From: Paraspadella gotoi
Lineage: Eukaryota; Chaetognatha
DNA: 64,000 bases
Reading direction: 5' to 3'
Assembly (NCBI GenBank): GCA_051294375.1
Contig: CM119263.1
Location: forward strand, 26,759,525 to 26,823,524
Shown here: positions 9,540-21,707 of the stretch, in pieces
How positions within the stretch are numbered: the stretch's first letter is position 1
Layout of the letters: every line of letters begins with the position of its first letter
Program-made: the position numbers and the translations under genes
Notes under the pieces: generated by a model
Seen by the model: the letters and a program-made list of their open reading frames with translations, nothing else
The model's database searches: none
Told to the model about the DNA's origin: nothing

Positions 9540-11988
9540 TTAGGAGAACATGTTAAGTGCCGTTCTAGCTTTCTGCCAATGGGCTTAGCTGGTTGTATCT
9601 GATTTTTAGCGTTTTGGTGATTGATGCGTTGGTTTGACTTTTTAAGATCCATCAGTTTTGGGATGATTCTGGATAGGATCTGCTTGTTTCTTAGTGTTTT
9701 TCTTTCTCAACCTTTTCCTTGATTTATCTGGCTTATAATTTTTGAGATTTGTTTGCACTAAGAATTTTTCAAGCATTGACATATTCAGTAGTAAGTTTCT
9801 CAGTTGGTTCTTCTATGGACTGAATTTTTTGTCTCAAAGCTGTACACTGGGGAGAGACTTTTGGTTGTTGCTGTGGCACGGTTCCATTATGTTATTTTGG
9901 AATGATAAGTGCTGATTCATTGATATGACTTTGGTCGAGTCTTTCTTCTTTGTAAGTTTCCTTGTTGCTTTGATTGATCTCAAATTGCTGTTATGCTTCA
10001 AGGCCAGCTTGGTCAGTTTGGTAAAGATTAGAAATTTCATTCTAGCGGTATCTGGAGAGGAGTTTTAATCAATATTGGAGAAGTCAGGTTAGAACCTGCT
10101 AGATTTGGCTGGGGGTTCCTAGTCTGTGATGTTGCCATTGTATGTATTTGGGCGTTTCATTCCAGTTTGGTGTTGCCATTGTATTGCTAGTTTGGGGGTT
10201 CATCAGTTTGTGTTGAAACTGTCTTTTTTAAATGTTTTGCTTTGTGCGTTCTTTAATGTCTTTGTTTGCTATTCTTGTTTCTTCTATATTACATATTGGG
10301 GATTATCTGTTTGTGTTGAAATTGTCATGCAAGTGTTTTTGGATTTGTAAGGCATCTGTTTGTATTTCTGAATCCCTTATGGTTGGTTTAGTTGAGCTGT
10401 TTGTAGCAGGAGAGTTGCTGGCCTTTTTCTTTTTCCTAAGTTCAGGTGGCCCAGAGAATATTTCGCGCAAAATACCTGTTCTATGGTAAGTTTCTTAGGC
10501 TGGTATTGCCTGTTTTTTGTTTCTTCTCCGGCTTTTATGGCTAGTTGATTCGAGCTCTTTTTCTTCCTCTGTGGTCTTTTCTACATCGTTTTTACTTCGC
10601 TTTACATTTATCTTTGTCCTCAGTACCTTCAGATTTTGAATGGTTTGCTACTTTAAATTGTGCCATTGAAATAATTCACCTTGCTAAACGTCTTTCCTCT
10701 TATTCTTTCTGCTATCCTTTTTTCTTCTTCCTTTCTTTTCTTTTCTTCTTTTATTTTTCTTCTCGATAAACGATCAATTCAGCTTTTAAAAATGATGCCA
10801 TCTTCATATCATTAGCACCCTTATGCTACAATTCATAGTTTTTTTCTGGCCTGATCAAATAACATGTTTTTCACAGTTGTGGAGTTCGTCTTAGACTGAA
10901 TGGGTACGCAATATCCATTTGCCAAGGTTTGGTTTTGATTCAATTTGAAGAATCATAAGAGGTGCTTGGGCTTCTAAATGAAAGACGGGCCTCATGAGTT
11001 TAAGTTATTTTGAAACAGTTTTATTACTCCTAATGTGTGGTCCATTCAAATGTTGAGGGGGCTGAAAAGTACTTGTGTAGAGATCGCATTTCTTAAAATT
11101 ATTTCATTTCAATGCTAATCTGGCGCTTCGGGAATAGAGATAGGGTGGTCGGGTGAGAAATGAGCTTAGAAGCTGCATTTCAATTGACTTTTTCATTTTG
11201 GTCACGGATTGGCCATTGTTTGGCCCGTTGCCAGTTTCTTTTCTGGTACCGGTTTTTTATGTGTAGGAGCATTTCTGTTTAAAGGGTTGAGAGAGAAATT
11301 TTATTGTTTTTAATGTCGCGACTTTTGCCTTGGCTTCTTTTATCTGGATTAGGATTAACAGGGAGCAGTTCGAGTTTTCTTTGTGTTTGGGAGCAATTGC
11401 TGGGTCACGTGACTGCGTGGCTCAGAGAGAAAACACATGGTCGTCGGGAAAGGATCTTTTGATAAGTTGGCGGTCGTTTTTTTGAACTGCAACGTAATGG
11501 GGGGAGTTTTTAAATTAGAAGTTTAATATATCAGAGATATAATTTTTTTGTAAGCTTGAAAAGTTGAGGGATCGGGTTCTTCAAGTTTGGAAAATGTGTA
11601 GTTTTTTAATTTTTTTTGTTTTTTTTTTTGGTTTTTTTTTTCACTTCAGGCTACAATTGAACGCACTCTAATCTCAAAAATAAAATTGTTTTTAGAGTTT
11701 GGTTTTTTTTTTACTTGATTTTTTTGTCCTTTCACGAAACAACTTTTTTTTTTGGGGGGGGGGAGTGGATCTTTTTCAATCGCTTTAACTTAATGGGAGA
11801 TTATTTTTTCTTAAAATTTTCATGTTATTATTTAGTTTAATAAAGAAAGAGTTTTTATATTTTGGGAGTTTTTTATTTTAAGGAGGATGACGTAAAATTG
11901 GTGTTTACTTCTAAAAGTAGGTAGCGTAGTTCCGGTAGATGTGGTCTTCTTAGGAGGCGCTGGATGAGTCTAATCCAGTCCGTCACCA
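9540..11988. other. SSR-poor T/G-rich interior of the insertion
   Basis: Unlike almost all of the window, this stretch has no CT, CTTT or GAC arrays. Its plus strand is dominated by T and G, with long T homopolymers near 11600-11760 and a G-run at about 11754. It reads like long intron sequence. Apart from the exon-like pieces noted separately, I recognise no gene. Confidence 0.6.
10446..10485 (+). CDS. Candidate second exon, 40 nt
   Basis: A pyrimidine-rich run ending TAAGTTCAG precedes 10446, and GTAAGTTT follows 10485, so both splice sites look good. Spliced to the exon at 9419-9472, the frame stays open and reads VAQRIFRAKYLFY, leaving one extra base. A further acceptor (TTTTTCACAG, ending at 10876) would continue for only a few codons to a stop at 10897. 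Another acceptor ends at about 11648. No domain is recognised. Support is splice-signal logic only. Confidence 0.22.
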
Positions 11989-12319
11989 ACAACGAAGGAA
12001 GTAGGCGTGTTTATTTATGTGAGAAATAGGAGGAGTTTTATTGACATAAGAACACGTTGGATTGATAATAATTAACATTACAAAAATATCTAGATTATGC
12101 AGAGAAAAAGGCAGGCAAATAAACAATATAACAAATAGTCCATAAGAGGTTTGATGTGCTTTCTATGAAGGTAAGTTGAAGAGTGCATTCTCGTTTCCCC
12201 TCTCGTTCTCTGCCGTCGGTTTGCCTTGAGGAAGCCTCCTCTCTGATTGGTCAATCAGAAGGAAAAGATGGAAGAAGCCAAGAGTGACAAGCCACTAGAT
12301 AATCCATTCTCTGCGTTTG
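11989..12319 (+). repeat. Right direct terminal repeat of the insertion
   Basis: Matches 8961-9295 with scattered single-base indels, starting CAACGAAGG and ending GCGTTTG (one extra T). It is followed directly by CCAT and then by sequence of the inverted-repeat arm. Confidence 0.8.
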
Positions 12320-15086
12320 CCATACCTGAAACCCCCACAACCCACCCACCCACACCGGTCCGAAAACCCAAATTCCCTTCCACCCCTCCCATCTCCCTCG
12401 CCTTCGGAATTACGTTCCGCGGTTCCTGACGAGTCAATTTTCAGGGAATAACTTTGCGTCACGCCTCGTTGCCCTTTTCGTGTCACCTGCTTTGGAGCGT
12501 CCGGGCGACTTTGACGCTCGGCGCCCTCTGGCTCTTCGTGGTCTTCTTCTGCTGACGTAGAGAGCGAACGCCATTAAAAAAACTTTTTTTTTATGTCATT
12601 ATGTTAGAATCCTATGTATTGAGTTGTTTTGATGCTCCACTTCCTCGTGTGTCATCCTCGAATTTTGAAATCTTAGTTAATTATTTCCTGTTTAATTGCG
12701 GAGAAGAATGATTTATTTATCATCACATTACGTAACTACCGCATAGACAAACAAAAATCGCGTTAGAATCAATTGTTAATTCACTATAATAACTTCCAAT
12801 TTCAAAAATAAAAACAAATAACTATCTAATCAGTTTATCCCAACTTTACCAATGCAATCTCTGTCTCTCTCAAACTGTCTAATATCTAAATGACCATCCT
12901 GGTTAAAATCCCCAAAAGGAATCACCAATCCATCCGTATGAGAAAATGCTCCAAGAAGCATTTCCATCCTCGCTCCCATTCTTGCCCATTACGTTTTCGA
13001 CGTCCAATCATAGCGCTGAACATCGACACCGACCATTTCGACGTTTCGCATCCGCGAATCTGCATTCAGTCTTAATCACCTTTTTGACGTCAACGAAGAT
13101 TCTCTTCGGGTTTGACGTCAGCCCTGACCATCAAACGTGACGTTCACGATCTATTGACGTCTCTTCCGGCGATGTGGCGTCGATGTTCGCGTCAACCGGA
13201 ATGCGCCGTGCGGAGCTCCGCGTTATCTGAATGGGAGCGACTCAATAAGATTATTGGTCACGTCGGTTGACAGCTTACGGCCAGGACGACACAGAGCATG
13301 CAAATCGAGTTAAAAAAAAAAAAAAAAATTAAGCAAAAAACCTCTTTTGATGATGCCATCTGGGCCTGCCTCTTAGTTTCATCGACTGTGCTGGAGCGCG
13401 CATTTTCTCGATCTAAATTGTAGGTTAGTGCTCTTCAGGTTTTGCTGAATAAGGTATTTAACAGATATCCCTGATATCGAACCAGAGAATTAACTCTCGG
13501 CTTTCATCTGTATCCCTCAATTCTCATCTCGGAAACTTCCGTCTGTATACCCACATCCAAGGGTGTATTTCTATCTCTATTACTTAGCCATCTCTATTTT
13601 TATCTCTAACCCATCCCTGGTCCCATTTCTATTACTTCCCATCTCTATTTTTATCTACCATCTCCATCTCTATACTCACCCCTATATATCTAACGCCATC
13701 CAGGTCCCATTCCATTATCTACCCATCCTGGTCCATACTTCCTCTTAAATAAAAAGAGACACCACATCTTCGAACGCACCCTCTTCTATCCAAATGAAAG
13801 AGAGGAAGTATGGAAGGGGAGGGGGGGCGGTTTGAGTATCGTCACGCACCCATCTCTCTTCTCATCGAAAAAATAAACACCATCAGTTCAGTCTTCGTTT
13901 CCGTCGTCGTCGTCTCCGTCATCGCTTCATCTCAGCAAAATTTAGGCCAAGTTCCTTTCGGACGTTGAGCTCCCTATTGCCGCTTATTTCCCAAGGGGAA
14001 ATTCTTCCCCGCGACATTCGTCTGAGAGAATTTCCAAATTGTAACAAGGTCCAGGGTGGGTCTTTACTCAGCGAAGATGGCTAATTATGTACATTTAATT
14101 TTTAACTTTTTCGCTCCTTCTTAACCGTTATTCTTCTCGTTTTACCTTTGAACTTCTTATATTTCTTAGTTCTCCCTTTTATTGTTTAATTCTTGTTATT
14201 TTCCTTTTTTTTGTTTTTTTTTGTTTCTCTCTCTCTTTCAGTTCTTTTCATTTCTAGTATCTCCTTCCAAATCTCCTTTCTCATCTTCATTCTAATCTCC
14301 TTTTTCTCTATCTCATTTCCCTGAAGGTTTAATATCGTTTGTCACCGCGAGAAAAAACGACGGAACTTACGATTCTGTTCTCTTGGTCGTCGACGTCGTC
14401 GTCGTCGTCGTGATCGTCGTCGTTGTGAGCGTCGAGGTCCGTCGTTCTTCCTCTCTCGCTCGGATCGTCGTCGTTTGTGCAGCATCGAGGTTCGTCGTTT
14501 TTCCTCGTCGTCTGTCGTCGTCCTCCTTCTCTCAGAACGTAGATTCGCATTTCTGTATTAAAACCAATTTTTTTTTTAAAGTGGAAATAGAGGCCTTTGT
14601 TTTCTAGGCATTACTTATGTAGATAGTGATAGGTCGGTTAGTGCGCCGAAAGTCACGTCGATAGCGCTGGCACGCACTATTTAGTTGACATCAAAAAAGT
14701 AAGCCAGGAACAGTTTTTTTTTGTATAAATAAGATTTAAATTTTATACAATTATTTTTTTTTTATGTGTTCCCCTCTAAATCTTAGCTAAGGTGGTAAGT
14801 GCTGGCTTCTCCCTATAGTATACCAGAAACTTTTCTTTAATATTAATAAAATAATTTTTTGCCTCAAAAAATAACTACGTTTTTATTTTATTTTTTAATT
14901 CTTATTTTCGCCAAGTAGTATGGCAAATGAAGCTTCTGTTGCTCCTCGCTAAGAACGCTAGCAACCGAAAAGAGAAGCGAGTCAAGTTTTTTTTCTAGGC
15001 CATCGGTAAATTGATGGCAGCAGCAATAAGATGCGAGCCGTGGGTAGAAGTGGTAGTGTAGCAAACGGTGCATCAAACTTTATAGA
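12320..15086 (-). repeat. Right arm of the inverted repeat, noisier copy
   Basis: Reverse complement of about 4751-7376. Compared with the left arm it carries many single-base insertions and some substitutions, for example in the CRE-like block (13080-13160), where only two of four TGACGTCA sites stay perfect. It contains the degraded minisatellite (about 13560-13745) and the GTC-rich block (about 14380-14530). The short open frames here are shadows of the repeats. I see no gene. Confidence 0.8.
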
Positions 15087-15310
15087 CTCAAAATTCAATT
15101 TAATAATCAAATTTAAACTTGAAAGTCACCCACTTTCCAGTTTTGTTTCTCTTTTTAAATAGTTGTCCCTTTTTAGTCATTTCTCACAGGGTCATTCTCC
15201 CTTGGTAATTATTCTTTCATCCCCTTTCTTTTCTTGTCACCTCTAAGTTCACACACCAATTGCTTGAGGTCATCCCTGTGTTTTGCAAGTGAAACCAAAG
15301 AGTCTCGCCT

Positions 15311-15360
<50 letters not shown>

Positions 15361-16521
15361 TTGGCATCTCCGTTTTTTTCTGTCAGAACTTTTTCCCGTT
15401 CTCGAATTTAATTAGTGGGAAGAAGGAAAAGGCGGAGATTTAACTTGTCGCGGTGTTTGCTCATTCCCTCTCTGTCTCTCTCTCTGTCTTTTGCTTATTC
15501 ACTCGCTCTCCTTCTTTTTCCTGGACTGTCACAAAGTTTCGCAAAACGAATTTTTAATAACGGAACTTAGAAACGTAGCAAATTATGAAAACTAAGGTTG
15601 CGCGGAGAGCACTCGGAGAACGATTATGTAATATTATTTTTCTTCTTAATGATATTTTTTATAATATGATTTTTTTTCTTCGGCAAAGGTGGTTTTACGT
15701 AATCAGAAGTCAACATAAATTTGTGACTAGTACCTAGTACAAGATAATGAAAACATTTTTGGTGAAAATATTTTTTTAAAGTGAGATTACGTTTTCTATT
15801 TTCTATTTGGTGAACTTGGAAATTGAGTAAAAGTCTGTTGTCAATGCGTCCCAGCTTAATTTATTTGAAGAAAAAGAAAGTTTTATATTGGACACAGCAT
15901 CGAGTTAGAAAATCCTGTATTTGGCAACCGCTGCGTCCAGACAATCGCCCTAACTTTGAGACGTGTGTTTTCAATAAAGTTTTTACGAGACAGAAGAATA
16001 CCTTTGGCTTAAAGGTCAAACAAAGTTATTGCTTCTATTTAATATTCTTAAACAAAGAAGCCAAACTGTTTGAGTCTTTTGTTTTTAGTTTTTTTTTTCG
16101 TTATTTTTTTCCATAATTTTTCCGTCTTCGTTTTGTCTTCTTTTTTCATTTAGTTTTTCCTATTTCTTTATCGTTTTTTTTAAATAAAAATTGTCCCCGG
16201 TTACTTCTTTTAGGAAAAAAAGATAATAAATTGATAAAAAAGAAGAGAGAAAATAAAAGGAAAAAGGTAATAAGGAAAGCGGCTTGAGAGAGAAAGAAGA
16301 AATAAGAGATTAAAGAAAAGATGGCGCTTACTCCGAGAAAGAAAAGGAGGAAAGAAAAAAAAGAGAGGAAAAAGAAAGGAAAAAAATTGAAGCCGAAGAC
16401 TAAAAGGAAAGAAGAAAGTAATCTCAGTGTATCTGACGGTCGGAATATAGGCTACCCCCGTTTTATTTTGGCATTCATTTCTTTTCCGTTATTACGGGAA
16501 CTCGAAAATTCTCTCTCTCTT

Positions 16522-16617
<96 letters not shown>

Positions 16618-16789
16618 AACGATTTATATCTCCCGTTTTTAGTTGAAAGTAAAATCCCACAACAAAATTCGATATCGTAAAAGATGCAACAATAAAAAAA
16701 AGGAAGCCGAATCGGTAAGAGATAAAACTAATGAAAAACCGTAAAATTTCATAACAAATAAAAACACAATAAAACCGCAACAAACAAAA
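15087..16789. other. Intergenic, AT-rich with CT tracts
   Basis: Contains a (CT)n run at about 15319-15357, AT-rich sequence at 15600-16320, a Lys-codon-rich purine block at 16321-16420 and a long CT tract at 16511-16615. No gene is supported. Confidence 0.65.
16511..16615. repeat. Long (CT)n microsatellite (~105 bp)
   Basis: CT run with two TTTC interruptions at the left and about 90 bp pure at the right. It is one of the two longest intact CT tracts in the window. Confidence 0.96.
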
Positions 16790-17093
16790 NNNNNNNNNNN
16801 NNNNNNNNNNNNNNNNNNNNNNNNNNNNNNNNNNNNNNNNNNNNNNNNNNNNNNNNNNNNNNNNNNNNNNNNNNNNNNNNNNNNNNNNNNNNNNNNNNNN
16901 NNNNNNNNNNNNNNNNNNNNNNNNNNNNNNNNNNNNNNNNNNNNNNNNNNNNNNNNNNNNNNNNNNNNNNNNNNNNNNNNNNNNNNNNNNNNNNNNNNNN
17001 NNNNNNNNNNNNNNNNNNNNNNNNNNNNNNNNNNNNNNNNNNNNNNNNNNNNNNNNNNNNNNNNNNNNNNNNNNNNNNNNNNNNNNNNNNNNN
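16790..17093. other. Assembly gap (304 N)
   Basis: A run of N of non-standard length, so probably a size estimate from scaffolding. Confidence 0.97.
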
Positions 17094-17457
17094 AGGGCGA
17101 CTGAACCTTGCTTGCACGGAAGGACAGTGGGGGGGGGAGGTGTTAAGAGTGAAAATGAGAGTGAGTGGAAATAATAAGTAAAGCAACAACCAGGGCGGGC
17201 AGGATAACTTTTAGAAAAAAATTGTCAAAGATGTTGATGATTTCAGAAAAAAAAACTTTATTTCAGTAACTCTTAACTCTTAACTTCTTTTAGAAAAATA
17301 CGAACTAATACAAAGGATAAGTTCCTTTTTGGTGGAAAACAAATATTATCTTCATGGAGATAGTTAACAAACTCGACGCTAAGTAAAGAATTATCGACGT
17401 TTACGCCAACGTTGAAAAGCGTAGGCGAACCATCAAAAAATGTACGTCGACCTTAGC

Positions 17458-17475
17458 AAAAATAATAATAATAAT

Positions 17476-17568
<93 letters not shown>
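17458..17568. repeat. (AAT)n trinucleotide array
   Basis: About 36 AAT units with one ATT variant near the left end. The poly-Ile reading on the other strand is an artefact. Confidence 0.96.
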
Positions 17569-17780
17569 GATTTTTAATAATGATAATAATAGCAAAACGT
17601 ATACCAACAACAACAACAACAACTTCAATCAAATCGTCGAAAGAAAAAAAAATGGCAACGGATGGCGCCAGTCAAGGAGTTCGCAATTTATCGCCCGATT
17701 TATTCGCCCAAACAGGTTCAGCCTTCTGAATCTTTTTTTCCCCTCTTCTTCTTTCTCTACTCCCTCCTCCTCCTCCTCCT

Positions 17781-17864
17781 NNNNNNNNNNNNNNNNNNNN
17801 NNNNNNNNNNNNNNNNNNNNNNNNNNNNNNNNNNNNNNNNNNNNNNNNNNNNNNNNNNNNNNNN
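17781..17864. other. Assembly gap (84 N)
   Basis: Flanked on the left by a CCT/CTC trinucleotide run, so a microsatellite probably lies under it. Confidence 0.96.
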
Positions 17865-18716
17865 GTTTTTCTCATTTTCTTCCTCATTTCCGACTTTTGC
17901 ATCCCCGCGCGAATGAAATCCCCCCGGTGGCGCTATCGCGTTTGATGGTGGTTTGGTTTTTTTGCGGTGGTGGTCGATGGTGGTTTTTGTTGCGCGGGTC
18001 ATAATCGGTGGTTCGGTCCCATGGAGTTATTGTGGAGGGTTCGTGGGTTACAGTGTGGATTTATTTCCTAAAACCCTGTAGTTGAGATGATTTTAAAAGT
18101 TGCACACTCGCGGTAGTGATCCTTATTTATTTGTCGGGTGAGTTCATTAGTGGTTTCGATTGTGATAGCGCTCCATTTTCTATAGAAAAAAAAATCCAAT
18201 CAAAGAAGAGAATTGCGGATTCGCGAAAGAATAAAAAAAGAAAAGAATAAAAGGAGGTGACGATTCTTGATGCCGCGATTAAAATACTCCTCCCCCCCTC
18301 CTTCGCCCCCCCCCTCTGTGCTCACAATTTCATCGCAAAAAAAGAGGAGTTAGTATTCAAGTTTATTAGAATAATTTAGTTAAACGTCTGATTCTAAATA
18401 GGTTTTAGTAAGGGAAGATGTGGGGATCAAAGTGAAAAAATTTATGCTTGGAACGAAAAAGACCCATTTTTTGCCAAGGAAAAGTATTCGTTTTGAAAAT
18501 TAATCTTTTAAACTGTTTCTTTTCGTGCGAAGCAAGACGACGACAACGACGACGACGATTACGACGACGAACAATGAACGACGAAATGGGGAACGATGAA
18601 CGAAACAAGGTGATTGTGAACTCTCAGACCGAACATGCAAATTAGGCGGGGGACCAAAAACGAAATAAGAAGGTGGCTCGAAATTAGATTCTTTCTCTCT
18701 CTTTATCTCTTTTTTC

Positions 18717-18719
18717 ATT

Positions 18720-18814
<95 letters not shown>

Positions 18815-18855
18815 ATCTTTCTTTCTTTCTTTCTCTCTTTCATTCTTTCTTTCTC

Positions 18856-18890
<35 letters not shown>
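18717..18890. repeat. Long (CTTT)n array (~174 bp)
   Basis: Nearly perfect TTTC tetranucleotide array with a few CTAT and CTCT variants towards the right. It is the longest intact CTTT array in the window. Confidence 0.96.
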
Positions 18891-20343
18891 CCAGTATCGC
18901 TAATGATTTTTACAAGGGTTTTTTCTTATCCCAACCCCTTGGGACAGGGGGCGGGCGTTTCTTGCCAAACTTGTTGTTGTCCTGGGCGATTTTCGTTGTT
19001 GTCGTCGTCGTCTTTGCAAGGAAAGGAAGGTGAAAGGTAGTGGCATAGATGGTGGAACTAGAAAAGAAAATATTGCCAAGGAAAGAGATTGATGTAGTTG
19101 GCGTTGCTTATGGATAAATTAATGACGGATTATGACGTAGATGGCGCCGCAGGTATCCTCGACGCGGCGACCGGCGAAGGTGCGAAGGGAGGCGTCCCTG
19201 GTCGTCATGGCGACCCAATTACCAACGTCGATTTAATGAGGGAAAAAAAAACCGCGAAACCGATTCCGTCGCCATGGTTACGACGGGGGTGGAAATTTTG
19301 AATGCAGGTGCGGCGATGCAGGCGCACCTGTCAAAAGTTATAGGAGGTGCGTCGAAAATATCCTTTGGAGAAAGAAAAAGAACGTTTAAGTAATGATACT
19401 TTTGTGCCAGGAGTTTATTTTTTTTAATACTACGTATATCTTTTTATATTTTTAAGGTTTTTTTCGGTTATTTTAAAGCTGTTTTATTTTACGGTGTAGT
19501 TTATTTTCTCTTAAATTTATTTTTTGAAAAACATTAATAACTTTTTTAACATTTCATTTTTTTTTCCTGTTAACTCCCCATATTAAAAAAAATATTTTTT
19601 TCATATGTTTCAACAACTTTTTATACCTTTTTTTTCTCTCTTCTGAAGAGGACCATCGAGGTCGCATTTCTGCCTCTCGCCGGCAGAGGGACTTCAAGCC
19701 GCGACCACCGTCTGCCTAATTTGCATAATGGCCGCATTAGTGGCCGAGAAATGAAGACCTCGACGAGGTTTAGGGGACGGGAACGACGACGACGACGACG
19801 ACGACAGTGACGACGACAAAAATTGTGACGAGGACGAAGACGATGACGAAGACGACGACGACGATGATACTGACAACGACGACGACGACGTTGACAACCA
19901 TATTTTGGGTGATGACGAAGAGGACGACGACAGAAAAAAAATTGACGACGATGACAATGACAAAAATGAAGTTTTCATCGTCGGAAAATATTTCAACGTT
20001 TTTTTCGTATCTATACTATACTATAGTGAGGTTTATATCTTTTCAAATTTTGAATAAGTATATCGTTTAGTTAAATACCTGTCTTTTTTTAGCTAAAGTC
20101 TCGAGTTTCAACCCGCTTTTCTTGGCTCAATAAGAGAGTGACTCAACGGTATATTCTTTGGTCGCAATAGCAATAAAACAATCATACAAAAACCGGACTC
20201 TTTGACTCATCTATGTCATGAGTCATGACGACTCAAAATGAGAAATAGAACCACAGCTACAGACACGGCTACAACCACGAAGACAATCAGGCTGTGGAGA
20301 AAAAAAGGCTACTGCGTCTCATTCATGGGGTCGAGGTAAGGGA
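18891..20343. other. Intergenic with a GAC array
   Basis: Contains a GC-richer block at 19130-19320 whose open frame (19098-19301) matches nothing I know, AT-rich sequence at 19400-19640 and an interrupted (GAC)n array at about 19785-19945. No gene is supported. Confidence 0.6.
19785..19945. repeat. Interrupted (GAC)n array
   Basis: GACGAC units with GAA, GAT and AAC variants. All three frames on each strand stay partly open because stops are rare in GAC repeats, giving Asp-rich, Thr-rich and Ser-rich shadow peptides. Confidence 0.9.
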
Positions 20344-20470
20344 ATTAATTCGTCGTTGTTACGGATTCGCGGTAATGGTATTAATTCTAAGTTGTTACGG
20401 ATTCGCGGTAATGGAATTAATTCTAAGTCGTTAGGGATTCGCGGTAATGGCATTAATTCGTCGTCGTTAC
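20344..20470. repeat. 36-bp minisatellite, about 3.5 units
   Basis: Units start ATTAATT at 20344, 20380, 20416 and 20452. Each contains GGATTCGCGGTAATGG until the last, partial copy. The 36-bp period keeps frame and leaves both strands open (12-residue repeats such as LRIRGNGINSK on plus). The surrounding GA/CT repeat makes a real protein unlikely. Confidence 0.92.
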
Positions 20471-20604
20471 GTTTACAAGTCGTCGTAAGTAGATTCACTA
20501 CGAACTCATTACGATTCCATAAAATCCTTTTATTTCTCTCCCTCTCTCCAAGGGACAGTCGGCCGTCGAGGAGCTTTAATGAGTATGAGTATTGGGGGGC
20601 TGAG

Positions 20605-20735
20605 GAGAGGAAGAGAGAGAGAGAGGAGAAGAGAAGAGAGAGAGAGACGAGAGAGAGAGAGAGAGAGAGTAGAGAGAGAGAGAGAGAGAGTAGCAGGAGA
20701 GGAGGAAGAGAGCAGAGAGAGGCAGAGAGATGAGA
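20605..20735. repeat. Interrupted (GA)n tract
   Basis: GA-rich run broken by GAAG, ACGAG and TAG. The Arg/Glu and Ser/Leu open frames here are shadows. Confidence 0.9.
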
Positions 20736-21707
20736 AAGATAGGAGGCCACCAAGTAGGAAATCGATCCAATTATTTGGCTCGAGGGAAATTCCGTTCCCG
20801 ATTAAAAATGGCGACTTTTTCCGGCGACAAATATTTCGCTGGGATTTTCGCAGCAGAGATTTACTGTCGAATCTGGGGGGGATTTTGTTTTTAAGTTGAG
20901 AACAATTTTTTTTGTTGATAAATTCGAAGAAATGAAAGACATGAAAACTCACTTCGTTGAACCTTCCTTTTTTTATCTTTCACTGAAGTTCTTGCCAAAC
21001 TTTTTAATCATTACTGTACTTGAATCTGATCCAAATTTTTAATTTCATTTTTTCGTGCTGGAAAGAATTTTACCTTTTTTTTTGGTCTCCTAGGATTAAT
21101 CGCTTCATGAGGTTGGAATGAGTACAAGATTCAACGCACTTTTGTTTTAATCTTCTCTCGTTCATCTTTCACTCATCTCAATTTCCTCCAATCTCATAAT
21201 CTCCTCTTTTCCACGAATGGAAATGTCTCCGTTTGCCTAAATACAGTTTCCACTTGCATTAACCTACTTTTCCATGTTTATCGAATCTTCTGGGATTCGT
21301 TCAGATCTTGGAATGTCCTTACGAAAACCTAATCCACCCCATAGCCACATTGACTCCTGCCTACCAGCCCTCAACTAAAACCCCTGACCCACTTCCTCGC
21401 TCCCTATTTTTTTCTCATCAACTCTGGCCAGTGGCCACGCCTCCAATATCCGGTAGCTCAATCAGTTTTTTCGGGATGAGAATCTGATTTTTCGCCATGT
21501 TCGATTCTTCCATTTTGTTCCCTGATGGCCGTCAGAAGTAGATTTTATGTTCTGGTGATTTCTAATAAATAGAAATAGTGCATTATATAGTTTTCTTATC
21601 TTATAAAGTCTTTTTATCTTACATAACAGTGAAATGTAATCTTTTTTCTAAAAAAAAACAATTATTTTAAGTTTGTTTTTCTAATTTTCTCCACAACTTA
21701 ATCCTTC
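20736..21707. other. 3' flank of the sulfotransferase, no second gene
   Basis: Mostly AT-rich sequence downstream (in transcript sense) of the sulfotransferase stop. I found no AATAAA on the minus strand within about 200 bp of the stop, so the polyadenylation site is undetermined. A C-rich stretch at 21330-21450 has no coding signal. Confidence 0.55.

Larger units (their letters stand above)
8961..12319. mobile_element. Candidate insertion with direct terminal repeats
   Basis: A ~3.36 kb segment is bounded by direct repeats (8961-9295 and 11989-12319) that start CAACGAAGGAAG and end GCGTTG. CCAT precedes the left repeat (8957-8960) and follows the right one (12320-12323). The left inverted-repeat arm shows what looks like the empty site, a single CCAT (reverse complement at 7373-7376) followed by CCTGACCC. 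This is the layout of an LTR-type or composite element with a 4-bp target duplication. Against a classical LTR element: the termini are CAACG...CGTTG and not TG...CA, I see no clear primer-binding site or polypurine tract, and no gag or pol is recognisable. It may be a non-autonomous or gene-capturing element, or an assembly product. Confidence 0.45.
17094..18716. other. Intergenic with (AAT)n and a gap
   Basis: Includes an (AAT)n array at 17458-17568, a CAA run at about 17607-17625, an 84-N gap at 17781-17864 preceded by (CCT)n, a G/T-rich stretch at about 17930-18060 and a short GAC array at 18535-18572. No gene is supported. Confidence 0.65.

Noticed and set aside
19098-19301. Open frame of 67 codons in a GC-richer patch
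   Set aside because: It starts with a non-ATG codon, matches no domain I know, and has no splice or flank support.
20319-20753. 144-codon minus-strand open frame
   Set aside because: It is built from a CT/GA tract plus the in-frame 36-bp minisatellite. The opposite strand is equally open.
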